NCBI GenBank assembly: GCA_025928545.1
Contig: JAICJH010000053.1
Span: 1-45,045 of the forward strand
Reading direction: 5' to 3'
DNA length: 45,045 nt
Source: Bryobacteraceae bacterium
Lineage (GTDB): Bacteria > Acidobacteriota > Terriglobia > Bryobacterales > Bryobacteraceae
Every line of letters starts with the position of its first letter. The first letter of the stretch is position 1. The notes beneath the pieces were generated by a model that was not told where the DNA came from, did no database searches, and saw only the letters and a program-made list of their open reading frames with translations. The position numbers and the translations under genes were made by a program. Positions 36,109-44,525 of the stretch are shown one piece after another.

Positions 36109-38336
36109 CTGTTGTGTGCCGGAATCAGACAGAGGATCGCCCCGGCGATGAACGCGATGAAGGTGGCGGCCGCGCCGGCAATCACACTCAACGGCCGATA
36201 GCGCATTTCCACCGTATGAGCCCCAGGGCCAACCATCACGCCGCGCAGGGATGTATAGGTTTCGTAAACAGGCGTGTCGATTCCATCCACCTGCGCGGTC
36301 CAGCCGGGCGCGTAGTTTTCACTCATGACCAGCATGCCTTTGCACTTCATCGAGACCACTGCGCTGAACCAGTTAATGCCGCGCGAAGAACTGCGCACCT
36401 CATCGCCATTGCATTGATCCATCGGCGGCAGCGCGGTGTACGCAAATGTGCGGTTTGCAAGATCGAAATTGACATCCTGCAGGTGGCCTCGGGCGTCAGC
36501 TGCGTTTTTGACTTTGACGGCGTTGTGGACGGTCCAGGTTCGGGGCAATACGTCCGGATTCTCGTATACGGAAAGGCCGTTCGAGTCGTGGAAGATTTCT
36601 TTTTGGTCGGCAAACAGAGGCTTACGTCCAACGGAGTATCTTGCGCCGAAAAGTTTGCGGCCGCGCAGGGTGTGAGCTTCGATCTCATAGAAATTCGCGG
36701 GCACGCTCGGGACAAAGCCATCCAGAGTATCGATGCCGTACCAATCGCCGAAGTTGAACGGCACGTCGTCCATGTTGGTCCATACGCGCAGCGGCTGCGG
36801 CTGGTGCCGTAGAAAATCCGCGACCTGTTTCGTTTCCTCCAGATGACTCAAGTAAATATTCCGGTTAGTTTCATCCCGATGGGGCAGGTAGTACAGGGCC
36901 ACATTGCCGAGTTCCAGCAGATAGAGCGCTACGATCAACAGCGGAATCCCCCGGTGTTTCGAATCTGCAGTGCTTTCACGATAGAGCAAGCCGGCAAGAG
37001 CAAACGACGCGATTACGATGAGCATTACGCGATCGTCGCCGATCCATTTTTGATCGTGGCTCAGGAAGACTCCGAATTCGATGAAAAACGTGACGATTCC
37101 GGAGGCCAGCAAAATCAGAGCCAGCCTCCGCAGCAAGCGCGCATTTGATGGCTGACGCAGAACATCCATCCCGAAGCCAATGAGCACAGCGATTGCGAAG
37201 TGAAACAGGAATATTGCGGTTGCCGGCGTACGGGCTTTGTCAAACACCGGCAGGACGCTGTAGAGAATGCCCTGAAACAGGTCATTACTGCCAAGGGCGA
37301 GAAATAGCCCCGCCATTCCGACGGCGACAAGGACGCGCACCGGCTTGGTTCCCCAACAGCGAGCCAGTGCCAGACCGGAAAGAGCGAACGCGACAATGCC
37401 GACGAAAACAACTCCACCATCCTGATAGCCAGGGATGACCATTCCCAGCAGGTATCTGGGGCTGAGCGAGTATTCACGATGCACCATATAAGGCACCGGT
37501 TGATTCCACGAGACGGGATCGTGCTGCGATCCCACCCACCGCACGGAGTGATGGCCATATTCGAAAGTGGGCCACATCTGGAACGCGCCCGCAAAGATCA
37601 GGAAGGTGAGAAACACAGCGGCGGCAAGCAGGATTTGCCGACTGAGGCGTCCCCGCTCCCAAATGAAGTAAAGCCATACGCCCGTCGTCGTCAACGTCAG
37701 GAATATTGGAACCTGATGGTGGCCGCTGAGCCAGCTGACGCCCAGGAAGAGGCCTGAAAGCGCCGCGCTCACGCGTGGGCGCATGCCGCGCAGGGTACGA
37801 AACAAGAACAGAAAAACGAGTGGCGTCCAGATCGCACCATTAATCATCTGGGGCCAGTCGATATTGGCTACGTAGCCGCCCAGACCGAACGAGACACCTC
37901 CGATGATGGCCGCCAGACGGCTGCGGCCAAGATCGCGGCACAGCCAGTAGCAAAACAGCGCCGCTAAGTAATGAATCGACATGTAATACCAGTTCAGGTA
38001 ACGCACGGCGATGTGGCCATTCTTCAGCGGGAGTAAGAAGAGGATCCAGTTGAACGGATAGGTGAGGCCTGGCTGATCCTGCCCGATCAGCGACTGGCCC
38101 GCGAACTGATACGGATCCCAGATCGGAAACACGTGCTGATGAAACTGTACGGCCTGATAATTAAACCAGGGGACGACCTGATACGCGAGGTCCGGAGATT
38201 CAAGCCAGCTGTATTGATTCGTGAGAAGCAGCTTCCAGAAAAAGCCGATGACGATCGCCAGAAGAACAAGCGGAGCAATCGCGCCGCGCCATCGCGATGC
38301 CTGGCGATCCACTGGCAAATCGGGTACCGGAGTCAT
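36105..38336 (-). CDS. YfhO family membrane protein
   Basis: A 743-residue protein with some twelve membrane helices and a large C-terminal soluble part, matching the YfhO family (GT-C type fold, linked in Gram-positives to lipid or teichoic-acid glycosylation). Signature regions: 'SPDLAYQVVPWFNYQAVQFHQHVFPIWDPYQFAGQSLIG' early (residues about 47-85), an aromatic-rich 'VRYLNWYYMSIHYLAALF' helix and a late 'SENYAPGWTAQVDGIDTPVYETY' domain typical of the family. It precedes the GT39-like gene with a four-base overlap, so the two proteins are probably made together and may serve one glycosylation pathway. Confidence 0.87.
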   Translation of the reverse strand: MTPVPDLPVDRQASRWRGAIAPLVLLAIVIGFFWKLLLTNQYSWLESPDLAYQVVPWFNYQAVQFHQHVFPIWDPYQFAGQSLIGQDQPGLTYPFNWILFLLPLKNGHIAVRYLNWYYMSIHYLAALFCYWLCRDLGRSRLAAIIGGVSFGLGGYVANIDWPQMINGAIWTPLVFLFLFRTLRGMRPRVSAALSGLFLGVSWLSGHHQVPIFLTLTTTGVWLYFIWERGRLSRQILLAAAVFLTFLIFAGAFQMWPTFEYGHHSVRWVGSQHDPVSWNQPVPYMVHREYSLSPRYLLGMVIPGYQDGGVVFVGIVAFALSGLALARCWGTKPVRVLVAVGMAGLFLALGSNDLFQGILYSVLPVFDKARTPATAIFLFHFAIAVLIGFGMDVLRQPSNARLLRRLALILLASGIVTFFIEFGVFLSHDQKWIGDDRVMLIVIASFALAGLLYRESTADSKHRGIPLLIVALYLLELGNVALYYLPHRDETNRNIYLSHLEETKQVADFLRHQPQPLRVWTNMDDVPFNFGDWYGIDTLDGFVPSVPANFYEIEAHTLRGRKLFGARYSVGRKPLFADQKEIFHDSNGLSVYENPDVLPRTWTVHNAVKVKNAADARGHLQDVNFDLANRTFAYTALPPMDQCNGDEVRSSSRGINWFSAVVSMKCKGMLVMSENYAPGWTAQVDGIDTPVYETYTSLRGVMVGPGAHTVEMRYRPLSVIAGAAATFIAFIAGAILCLIPAHNR

Positions 38337-38401
38337 AGCCTGGAATTCATCCTCTGAGCCCCGCAGTCTAAGGCAGGCAGTTCCAATGATAGAATCCGGC
38401 G

Positions 38402-38866
38402 ATGCCTGCTACCGCTCCGCTGCTCGAATTCGTGATGGAGGCGCACGTGACCATCGGCCCCGCGCTCGATATCGGGCGCACGCCACGCGGCGAGCGCCGG
38501 ATTATTCCGATCACGGGCGGTACTTTCGAGGGGCCCATCCTGCGAGGGCGTGTGATTCCAGGTGGTGCGGACTTTCAGATGGTCCGTCCCGATGGCGCCG
38601 CCGAACTGGAGGCGCGTTATGCATTGCAGACGGATCAGGGCGGTCTGATTTACGTGGAAAACCGCGGCATAAGGCATGCGCCGCCGGAGGTGCTGATGGC
38701 GTTGCTGGAAGGTGTTGCAGTGGACAAGTCGCTCTATTATTTCCGGACGACACCGGTGTTTGAAACCGCCGTGCCGGAACTGGATTGGATGATGAACTCT
38801 GTGTTTGTGGGCGATGCCGAACGGTTCGCCAATCATGTGATGGTTCGTTTCTGGCGGGTTTTGTAA
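38402..38866 (+). CDS. DUF3237 family protein
   Basis: A 154-residue protein with all DUF3237 hallmarks: 'LEFVMEAHVTIGPALDIGRTPRGERRIIPITGGTFEGP' at the N-terminus, 'GRVIPGGADFQMVRPDG', 'ARYALQTDQGGLIYVENRGIRHAP', and 'YYFRTTPVFETAVPELDWMMNSVFVG'. Function of the family is unknown; it forms a beta-barrel. It starts 65 bases from the divergent YfhO start. The DUF72 gene begins 25 bases after its stop. Confidence 0.88.
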   Translation: MPATAPLLEFVMEAHVTIGPALDIGRTPRGERRIIPITGGTFEGPILRGRVIPGGADFQMVRPDGAAELEARYALQTDQGGLIYVENRGIRHAPPEVLMALLEGVAVDKSLYYFRTTPVFETAVPELDWMMNSVFVGDAERFANHVMVRFWRVL

Positions 38867-38891
38867 ATACAGGCAGTGGCTGGCAACCAGC

Positions 38892-39797
38892 GTGCACGAC
38901 AGTCCGGAGATGCCGCCGGGAAAAGTTCGCATAGGCATTTCGGGCTGGAATTACGCACCCTGGCGGGGCACGTTCTATCCGCCAAAGCTCCCGCATAAGA
39001 AAGAACTCAGCTACGCAGCCGGACTTTTTCCATCCATCGAAGTCAATGGCACCTTCTATGGTTTGCAGCGGCCCGAAGCGTTCGGCCTGTGGCGAAGCGA
39101 AACTCCGGATGATTTTGTCTTCGCCGTGAAAGCTTCCCGATACATCACTCACATGCTCAAGCTACGGGACGTTCAGGTGTCCCTGGCCAACTTCCTGGCT
39201 TCGGGAATCCTGCGGCTCGGGCCCAAGCTCGGCCCGATCCTGTGGCAGTTCCCGCCTCAGATGAAATTCGACGCCGAACGATTCCGGTCTTTCTTCGAAC
39301 TGCTGCCCCGGGACACACAACACGCCATCAATTTGGCGCGCTGCCACGATCACCGTCTCACCGATCGGGATTGGCTGCAAAGCGATGTAAACCAGCCCGT
39401 GCGCCACGCGGTGGAAATTCGTCACGAAAGCTTTCGCGCGCCGGAGTTCATCCGCCTTTTGCGCGAATACAATATCGCTTTGGTCTGTGCCGATACCGTG
39501 GAATGGCCGCAGTTAATGGATCTCACCTCGGATTTCGTTTACTGCCGCCTGCATGGATCCGAAGAGCTTTACGTCAGCGGCTACGATTCCGCCGCGCTGG
39601 ATCGATGGGCGGCGCGCGTGCAGGCGTGGGCTCGCGGCGCGGAGCCGGACGATGCGGAGCGCGTTCTTCCGCCCACAAAACCCGCGAAGGGCCGCGATGT
39701 ATTCGTCTATTTTGATAACGATGTCAAAGTTCGGGCTCCCAAAGATGCCCTGTCGCTTGCCGACAAGGTGAAGTGCGGTTTACAGAATCCCGAATAG
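38892..39797 (+). CDS. DUF72 (YecE-like) family protein
   Basis: A 301-residue TIM-barrel protein of the DUF72 family. It begins with 'VRIGISGWNYAPWRGTFYPPKLP', continues with 'FPSIEVNGTFYGLQRPEAFGLW' and 'DDFVFAVKASRYITHM', and has 'GPILWQFPPQMKFDAERF' and 'HAVEIRHESF' later. The C-terminus has 'FVYCRLHGS' and 'DVFVYFDNDVKVRAPKDAL'. The family's enzymatic role is undetermined. Start GTG 38892 gives ten extra residues before the conserved strand. The last 18 bases overlap the convergent amidohydrolase gene. Confidence 0.9.
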   Translation: MHDSPEMPPGKVRIGISGWNYAPWRGTFYPPKLPHKKELSYAAGLFPSIEVNGTFYGLQRPEAFGLWRSETPDDFVFAVKASRYITHMLKLRDVQVSLANFLASGILRLGPKLGPILWQFPPQMKFDAERFRSFFELLPRDTQHAINLARCHDHRLTDRDWLQSDVNQPVRHAVEIRHESFRAPEFIRLLREYNIALVCADTVEWPQLMDLTSDFVYCRLHGSEELYVSGYDSAALDRWAARVQAWARGAEPDDAERVLPPTKPAKGRDVFVYFDNDVKVRAPKDALSLADKVKCGLQNPE

Positions 39798-40637
39798 CTT
39801 CACCGCATTTTCCTTCATAATGAGCGGCCGCACTTCATCCTTAATCGCAATCTTCTCGAAATCGGCCATCCAGCGGTCGGGGGTCAGCAGCGGGTAATCG
39901 GAGCCGAACAAGACCTTGTTCTTCAGCAGACTGTTCGCATATTGAATGAGCGTCGCAGAAAAATATTTGGGAGACCAGCCCGATAGATCGATGTACACGG
40001 TCGGCTTATGCAGACACACGGAAATAGCTTCGTCCTGCCAGGGAAACGATGGATGCGCCAGGATAATCTTCAGGTCGGGGAAGTCCACCGCTACGTCGTC
40101 CACATGCATCGGATTGCCATACTTCTGGCGGATACCGCCGCCGCCGGGCATGCCCGTGCCGATTCCGCTGTGGCCTGTGTGAAACAGAACCGGCAGTTTC
40201 GCTTCGGCAAAGACTTCGTAAAGCGGATAGGCGATCGGATCGTTGGGAAAGAACTGCTGTAGCGGCGGATGCAGTTTCAAACCGCGTGCGCCCGCTTTCA
40301 CCAGCCGCTTCGCTTCACGAATCGCCTCCGGTCCGCGATTCGGATCGATGCTGGCGAACGGTATCGCGATATCGGCATTGTCCTGTGCGAATTGGATGAT
40401 TTCGTCGTTGGGAACCATCGGCCGGCCTGTCAGGCGCTCGTCAACCGTGAAAACGACGCAGGCCATATTACGCGACCGGTAATAGTCGGCCAGAGCGTTG
40501 CGTTCGCGCGGTGCGCCGCTCGCCCCGAAATACTTTTCAGCCGCGGCATCCGCGCTGTTCGCGTTGCCCGTATGCTCGATGTGAACGTGTACGTCGATAG
40601 CCTTCAAATCGGCTGCGTTCATTTTCTTCTCGCTCAT
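39780..40637 (-). CDS. Amidohydrolase (family 2, ACMSD-like)
   Basis: A 285-residue metal-dependent hydrolase or decarboxylase of the amidohydrolase-2 family. Metal-site motifs in order: HVH in IDVHVHIEH (residues 14-22), 'LPVLFHTGHSG', 'LKIILAHPSFPWQDEAI', and the catalytic Asp in 'NKVLFGSDYPLLTPDRW'. Members hydrolyse or decarboxylate aromatic or related acids, for example 2-amino-3-carboxymuconate semialdehyde or o-pyrocatechuate. It is the last gene of a tight minus-strand operon, overlapping the CoA-ligase stop by four bases, which suits a step in aromatic-acid degradation. Confidence 0.87.
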   Translation of the reverse strand: MSEKKMNAADLKAIDVHVHIEHTGNANSADAAAEKYFGASGAPRERNALADYYRSRNMACVVFTVDERLTGRPMVPNDEIIQFAQDNADIAIPFASIDPNRGPEAIREAKRLVKAGARGLKLHPPLQQFFPNDPIAYPLYEVFAEAKLPVLFHTGHSGIGTGMPGGGGIRQKYGNPMHVDDVAVDFPDLKIILAHPSFPWQDEAISVCLHKPTVYIDLSGWSPKYFSATLIQYANSLLKNKVLFGSDYPLLTPDRWMADFEKIAIKDEVRPLIMKENAVKLFGIL

Positions 40638-42418
40638 GATGTTGTTTCGCTTTCGAGGTCCGCACAGATGACCCGTGCCGACGGAGGAGTTTCATAAAGC
40701 TCTTCGATCAGCGCCGCGCGGTGTTCGCGTACGTTGCGCTGATTCAGCGTGCCTTTATCGGTGATCTCGCCAGCTTCGATGGAAGGGGGCTGGGTGACGG
40801 CCAGCATGCGCCGCACCAGCGTGGAACTGCCGGTATTCAGCGTTGCCAGTTCGTTAAGGCGCGCGCGCAGTTCCTGAGTGCTTGCGTTGCCGCCCGGAAA
40901 GATCAGTGCCGTCACATAATCGCGATCCGGGCCTGCCAGCACTACGTCGTGAACCAAGGCACCGAAGTGCGCGAGGAACTTCATGCGAAGCGGTCCTGCG
41001 CTGACCCATGTGCCGGTGGAAAGTTTGAAATCTTCATTCAGACGGCCATCGAACCGGAAACCTTTCAGGTCGTCCTGAGCGTCGGCAAACACCAGCGCAT
41101 CGCCCATTCGGTAGTAGCCTTCCTCGTCGAAAGAGGCGCGAGTCAGGTCGTCGTTGCGCCAAAATCCGGGAGTGACCAGCGGACCTTTGATCCTGGCTTC
41201 CAGCTTTCGGCCCACCGGCGCGAGCTTGAGTTCCACGCCCGGAATCGGCAGCCCCACCAATCCGGAAGCCGCGCCTTCTTTGCCGGTAAATAACGCGGCG
41301 GGCGCCGTCTCGGTGGCGCCCAGTCCGGTCATCATAAGGATCTGTTTGCCGCAAGCGGCGACGGCGTGTTCCTGCAACTCGTCCCAGACCGACTGGCTCA
41401 AACCGGCTGCCGCGTAAAACAACACCTGCACTTTGCTGAAGAACACCCGGCGCAGTTCGCCGTCTGTGCGCATTCGTTCCACCAGCATTTCGAAACCCTT
41501 CGGCACATTGAAGTAGGCGCTGGTGGCGATCTCGCGCAGATTGCGGGCAGTGGTTTCGAAACCGTTCGCGGTCGGCCGTCCATCGTCGATATAAAAAGTT
41601 CCGCCATTGTAGAGCGCGATGCCGAAATTGTGGCTTCCGCCGAACGTGTGGTTCCACGGCAGCCAGTCGCAAAGGACCGGCGGCTCATCGGCCAGGAACT
41701 GCATGCACGAGCGGATCATCTCCTGGTTGGAACAAAGCATCCGCTGTGTTGTGACGACTCCTTTCGGTGTGCCGGTGGAGCCGGACGTGAAGAGTATCTT
41801 GGCGACGGTATCGGCGGTTACAAGGGCATGAGCTTCATCCACCTGCTTTGTGGCTGGTGATTTTTCGAGTTCGGCAAGCTCACTGACGATCTCCACGCCG
41901 TCGAGTGGCATTGCCTGCAGAGCAGCCTCGAAACGGGGCCAGTCGTCTGCGAAGACCAGCGCGGGGCGAAATGACTTCCAGATATTCGCGAGAGTGCCGA
42001 AGCTCTTCACTGCCAAAGAATATGCGGGCGCGATTGGCGCGTAAAGAACACCGGCATACATCGCGGCGAGTGCGAGGAGGGCGTGTTCCAGGCTGTTGCC
42101 GGAAAGAATCGCGATGGGCCGGTCCTGAGATAAAGGGCCGGATAACCCGCGGTCGATCAGCGCTTGAGCGATGCGCCGCACACGCGCCAGCGTCTGCCCA
42201 TAGGTGAGCCGCTGCCATTCACCGTCGGTTCCACGACGCGCCAGGAACGTGCGGTCCGGAGCAACTGCCGCCCAATGCTCCAGACGTTCCGTAATCTTCT
42301 CCGGGTAACCGCCGAGCGGGCGGGCGGATTTAACGTAGACGGTGCCGTCCGGGCGGCGATCGAAAACTGCGGCGGCTTCCGGAACCCTGACCGCACGAAC
42401 TTCAGGCGCGCTCGGCAT
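40634..42418 (-). CDS. Feruloyl-CoA synthase-like acyl-CoA ligase
   Basis: A 594-residue AMP-forming acyl-CoA synthetase. The ATP loop 'KILFTSGSTGTPKGVVTT' and the late motif 'GRLNEDFKLSTGTWVSAGPLR' are characteristic of feruloyl-CoA synthases, as is 'LCDWLPWNHTFGGSHNFGIALYNGGTFYIDDG'. It would activate a hydroxycinnamic acid (ferulic, coumaric, caffeic) or a similar aromatic acid with CoA and ATP. ATG 42418 begins the family-like sequence and overlaps the upstream gene's stop by 17 bases; the frame opens to 42550, but those residues are not family-like. The neighbour is an enoyl-CoA hydratase/3-hydroxyacyl-CoA dehydrogenase. Confidence 0.87.
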   Translation of the reverse strand: MPSAPEVRAVRVPEAAAVFDRRPDGTVYVKSARPLGGYPEKITERLEHWAAVAPDRTFLARRGTDGEWQRLTYGQTLARVRRIAQALIDRGLSGPLSQDRPIAILSGNSLEHALLALAAMYAGVLYAPIAPAYSLAVKSFGTLANIWKSFRPALVFADDWPRFEAALQAMPLDGVEIVSELAELEKSPATKQVDEAHALVTADTVAKILFTSGSTGTPKGVVTTQRMLCSNQEMIRSCMQFLADEPPVLCDWLPWNHTFGGSHNFGIALYNGGTFYIDDGRPTANGFETTARNLREIATSAYFNVPKGFEMLVERMRTDGELRRVFFSKVQVLFYAAAGLSQSVWDELQEHAVAACGKQILMMTGLGATETAPAALFTGKEGAASGLVGLPIPGVELKLAPVGRKLEARIKGPLVTPGFWRNDDLTRASFDEEGYYRMGDALVFADAQDDLKGFRFDGRLNEDFKLSTGTWVSAGPLRMKFLAHFGALVHDVVLAGPDRDYVTALIFPGGNASTQELRARLNELATLNTGSSTLVRRMLAVTQPPSIEAGEITDKGTLNQRNVREHRAALIEELYETPPSARVICADLESETTS

Positions 42419-44525
42419 CGTAATCCCGAAAGGTCTTGCCCTCGCCGGCAAGCCGAACCAGCAGCGGCGCCGGCTTCCAGCGCTGGCCGAATTCAGCGTG
42501 AAAATCCGCTGTTCGTGCCGCAATTTTCGCCAGACCGGCCTGGTCGGCAAACATCATGGGGCCGCCCAGACGGGCAGGGAAGCCGTAGCCGTTAATGTAG
42601 ATCACATCGATATCCGCCGCCCGCAGCGCATAGCCTTCCTCAAGAATCCGGGCGCCTTCGTTGATCAGCTGATACACGGTGCGCTCGACGATTTCGCCGG
42701 ACGTAAACGATCGCTGCGGGATCGCTGCCTCCGCCGACATGCTGCGAATCAGTGCAACCACTTCCGGATCCGCCGTGGCTTTTCGATCCGCTCCGTACGT
42801 ATACCAGCCCCGTCCTGTCTTCTGGCCGTAGCGGTCCATCTCGAAAAGTTTGTCCTGCACCAGCGGCCTGCGAACACCTGGCTCAGAGAAGTGCCCGAGC
42901 GCCTTGCGAACCCGCCATGCCACATCGATCCCGGCCATATCGTCCACCGCGAAAATCCCCATCGCCATGCCGAACTCGGTGAGGGCTTTATCCACCTGCT
43001 CCGGCGTTGCACCCTCTTCAACGACGAACTGCGCTTCATACATATAGGGGAACATCATGCGATTGCCGATGAACCCTGGGCAATTCCCGGCCACCACTCC
43101 CACCTTGTTCAGCTTTTTCGCAAATGCCAACGCTGTCGCCAGTACTTCGTTCGCCGTCGCCGTGCCGCGCACGATTTCCACGAGCCGCATCACATTAGCC
43201 GGGCTGAAGAAATGCAGGCCGACAACGGATTCTGGCCGCTTTGTCACGGATGCGATTTCATCGATATTCAGGGTCGAGGTATTCGTTCCGAGGATCGCCC
43301 CTGCCGAGGCGATTGCGTCGATTTCCGCGAAAATCGCCTTCTTAATCGCCATGTCCTCGAAGGCAGCTTCGATGATGATGTCCGCCCCTTCGAAACCCGC
43401 ATAGTCCATCTGTGGATGGATACGCTGCATGCGCTCCTCCACTCCGGCCGCCGTAAAACGTCCACGCGTTACCGAGACATCGTAGTTCTTACGAATCGTC
43501 GCCATGCCGCGGTCCAGCGACTCCCGCTGCGAATCCCTCAGCAGAACCTGAAGCCCGGCGTTCGCGCACGCCATGGCAATGCCGCCGCCCATCGTGCCGG
43601 CGCCGATAATCGCGACCTTTGCGATCGAATGCACCGAAGTGTCTTTTGTAATTCCCGGAACTTTCGCCACGCCGCGTTCGGCGAAAAATGCATGGATCAG
43701 CGCTCTCGCCTGATCGGAGGCAACGCACTGCGCGAACAGTTCACGTTCGCGCCGGCAGCCTTCGTCGAAAGGAAAGTTGACGGCGGCCTCAATGGCGGCC
43801 ACTGCCATCAGCGGAGCGATCGCACCGCGCCGCAATTTTCCGGCTAAAGCGCGTCCCGCTGAAAACAACTCGCCGCTGTCCTCAGGGGTTCCCAGTTTGT
43901 CGTTGCGGTCGCGAGTGCGTGTTAACGGTGTTTTGCTTTGCGCAATATGAGAAGCAAACGCGACCGCGCTCTCCAGCAGATTTCCAGTCGCGATTTCGTC
44001 GATCAGGCCGGCCGCGAGAGCGCCCTTCGCCGGTATCGGTTTACCGCTGACACACATTTCAATTGCTTTCTCAACACCAACAAGCCGGGGTAAACGCTGC
44101 GTTCCCTCAGCACCGGGAATGATGCCGAGGTTCACTTCCGGCTGTCCCATGACGCCATCCGGCGCGGCGATCCGGTAATGGCCGGCCATAGCAACTTCGA
44201 GACCGCCGCCCAGCGTGGTGCCATGCAGCGCCATTACCACTGGTTTGGCCGAGTCTTCAATATGAGCCAGCAGATCATGCAGCGCAGGCAGTTTCGCGGG
44301 TTGTCCCCACGCCGCGAATTCCAGTTCTTTTATGTCGGCGCCTGCAATAAACGTTCTGCCGGCGCCGATCACGACAACCGCAATTACATCGGCGTCGGCA
44401 TTCGCCCGCGCAATCGCGGCTTCGAGGCCCTCCGGAACGCCGGGACTCAGCGCGTTCACTGGTGGATTATCGATCGTGACGATAGCAATGTTGCCTTGTT
44501 TTTCAAACCTGACGAGAGGATTCAT
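42402..44525 (-). CDS. Bifunctional enoyl-CoA hydratase/3-hydroxyacyl-CoA dehydrogenase
   Basis: A 707-residue multifunctional beta-oxidation enzyme. An N-terminal crotonase domain (about 1-190) has the oxyanion segment 'FIAGADIKELEF' and both catalytic Glu residues, in 'GGGLEVAMAGHYRIAAPDGVMGQPEVNLGIIPGAEGTQ'. The 3-hydroxyacyl-CoA dehydrogenase NAD domain follows (VAIIGAGTMGGGIAMACANAG), then two C-terminal dehydrogenase domains ('NCPGFIGNRMMFPYMYEAQF' and 'GRGWYTYG'). This is the FadJ/peroxisomal-type layout. It would hydrate and oxidise the acyl-CoA made by the ligase downstream, a beta-oxidative side-chain shortening. ATG 44525 overlaps the regulator's stop by four bases. Confidence 0.93.
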   Translation of the reverse strand: MNPLVRFEKQGNIAIVTIDNPPVNALSPGVPEGLEAAIARANADADVIAVVVIGAGRTFIAGADIKELEFAAWGQPAKLPALHDLLAHIEDSAKPVVMALHGTTLGGGLEVAMAGHYRIAAPDGVMGQPEVNLGIIPGAEGTQRLPRLVGVEKAIEMCVSGKPIPAKGALAAGLIDEIATGNLLESAVAFASHIAQSKTPLTRTRDRNDKLGTPEDSGELFSAGRALAGKLRRGAIAPLMAVAAIEAAVNFPFDEGCRRERELFAQCVASDQARALIHAFFAERGVAKVPGITKDTSVHSIAKVAIIGAGTMGGGIAMACANAGLQVLLRDSQRESLDRGMATIRKNYDVSVTRGRFTAAGVEERMQRIHPQMDYAGFEGADIIIEAAFEDMAIKKAIFAEIDAIASAGAILGTNTSTLNIDEIASVTKRPESVVGLHFFSPANVMRLVEIVRGTATANEVLATALAFAKKLNKVGVVAGNCPGFIGNRMMFPYMYEAQFVVEEGATPEQVDKALTEFGMAMGIFAVDDMAGIDVAWRVRKALGHFSEPGVRRPLVQDKLFEMDRYGQKTGRGWYTYGADRKATADPEVVALIRSMSAEAAIPQRSFTSGEIVERTVYQLINEGARILEEGYALRAADIDVIYINGYGFPARLGGPMMFADQAGLAKIAARTADFHAEFGQRWKPAPLLVRLAGEGKTFRDYDAERA

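Noticed and set aside
42342..43847. 501-residue plus-strand frame opposite the hydratase/dehydrogenase and ligase genes
   Set aside because: Arg/His-rich shadow without motif; the minus strand has intact enzyme domains.
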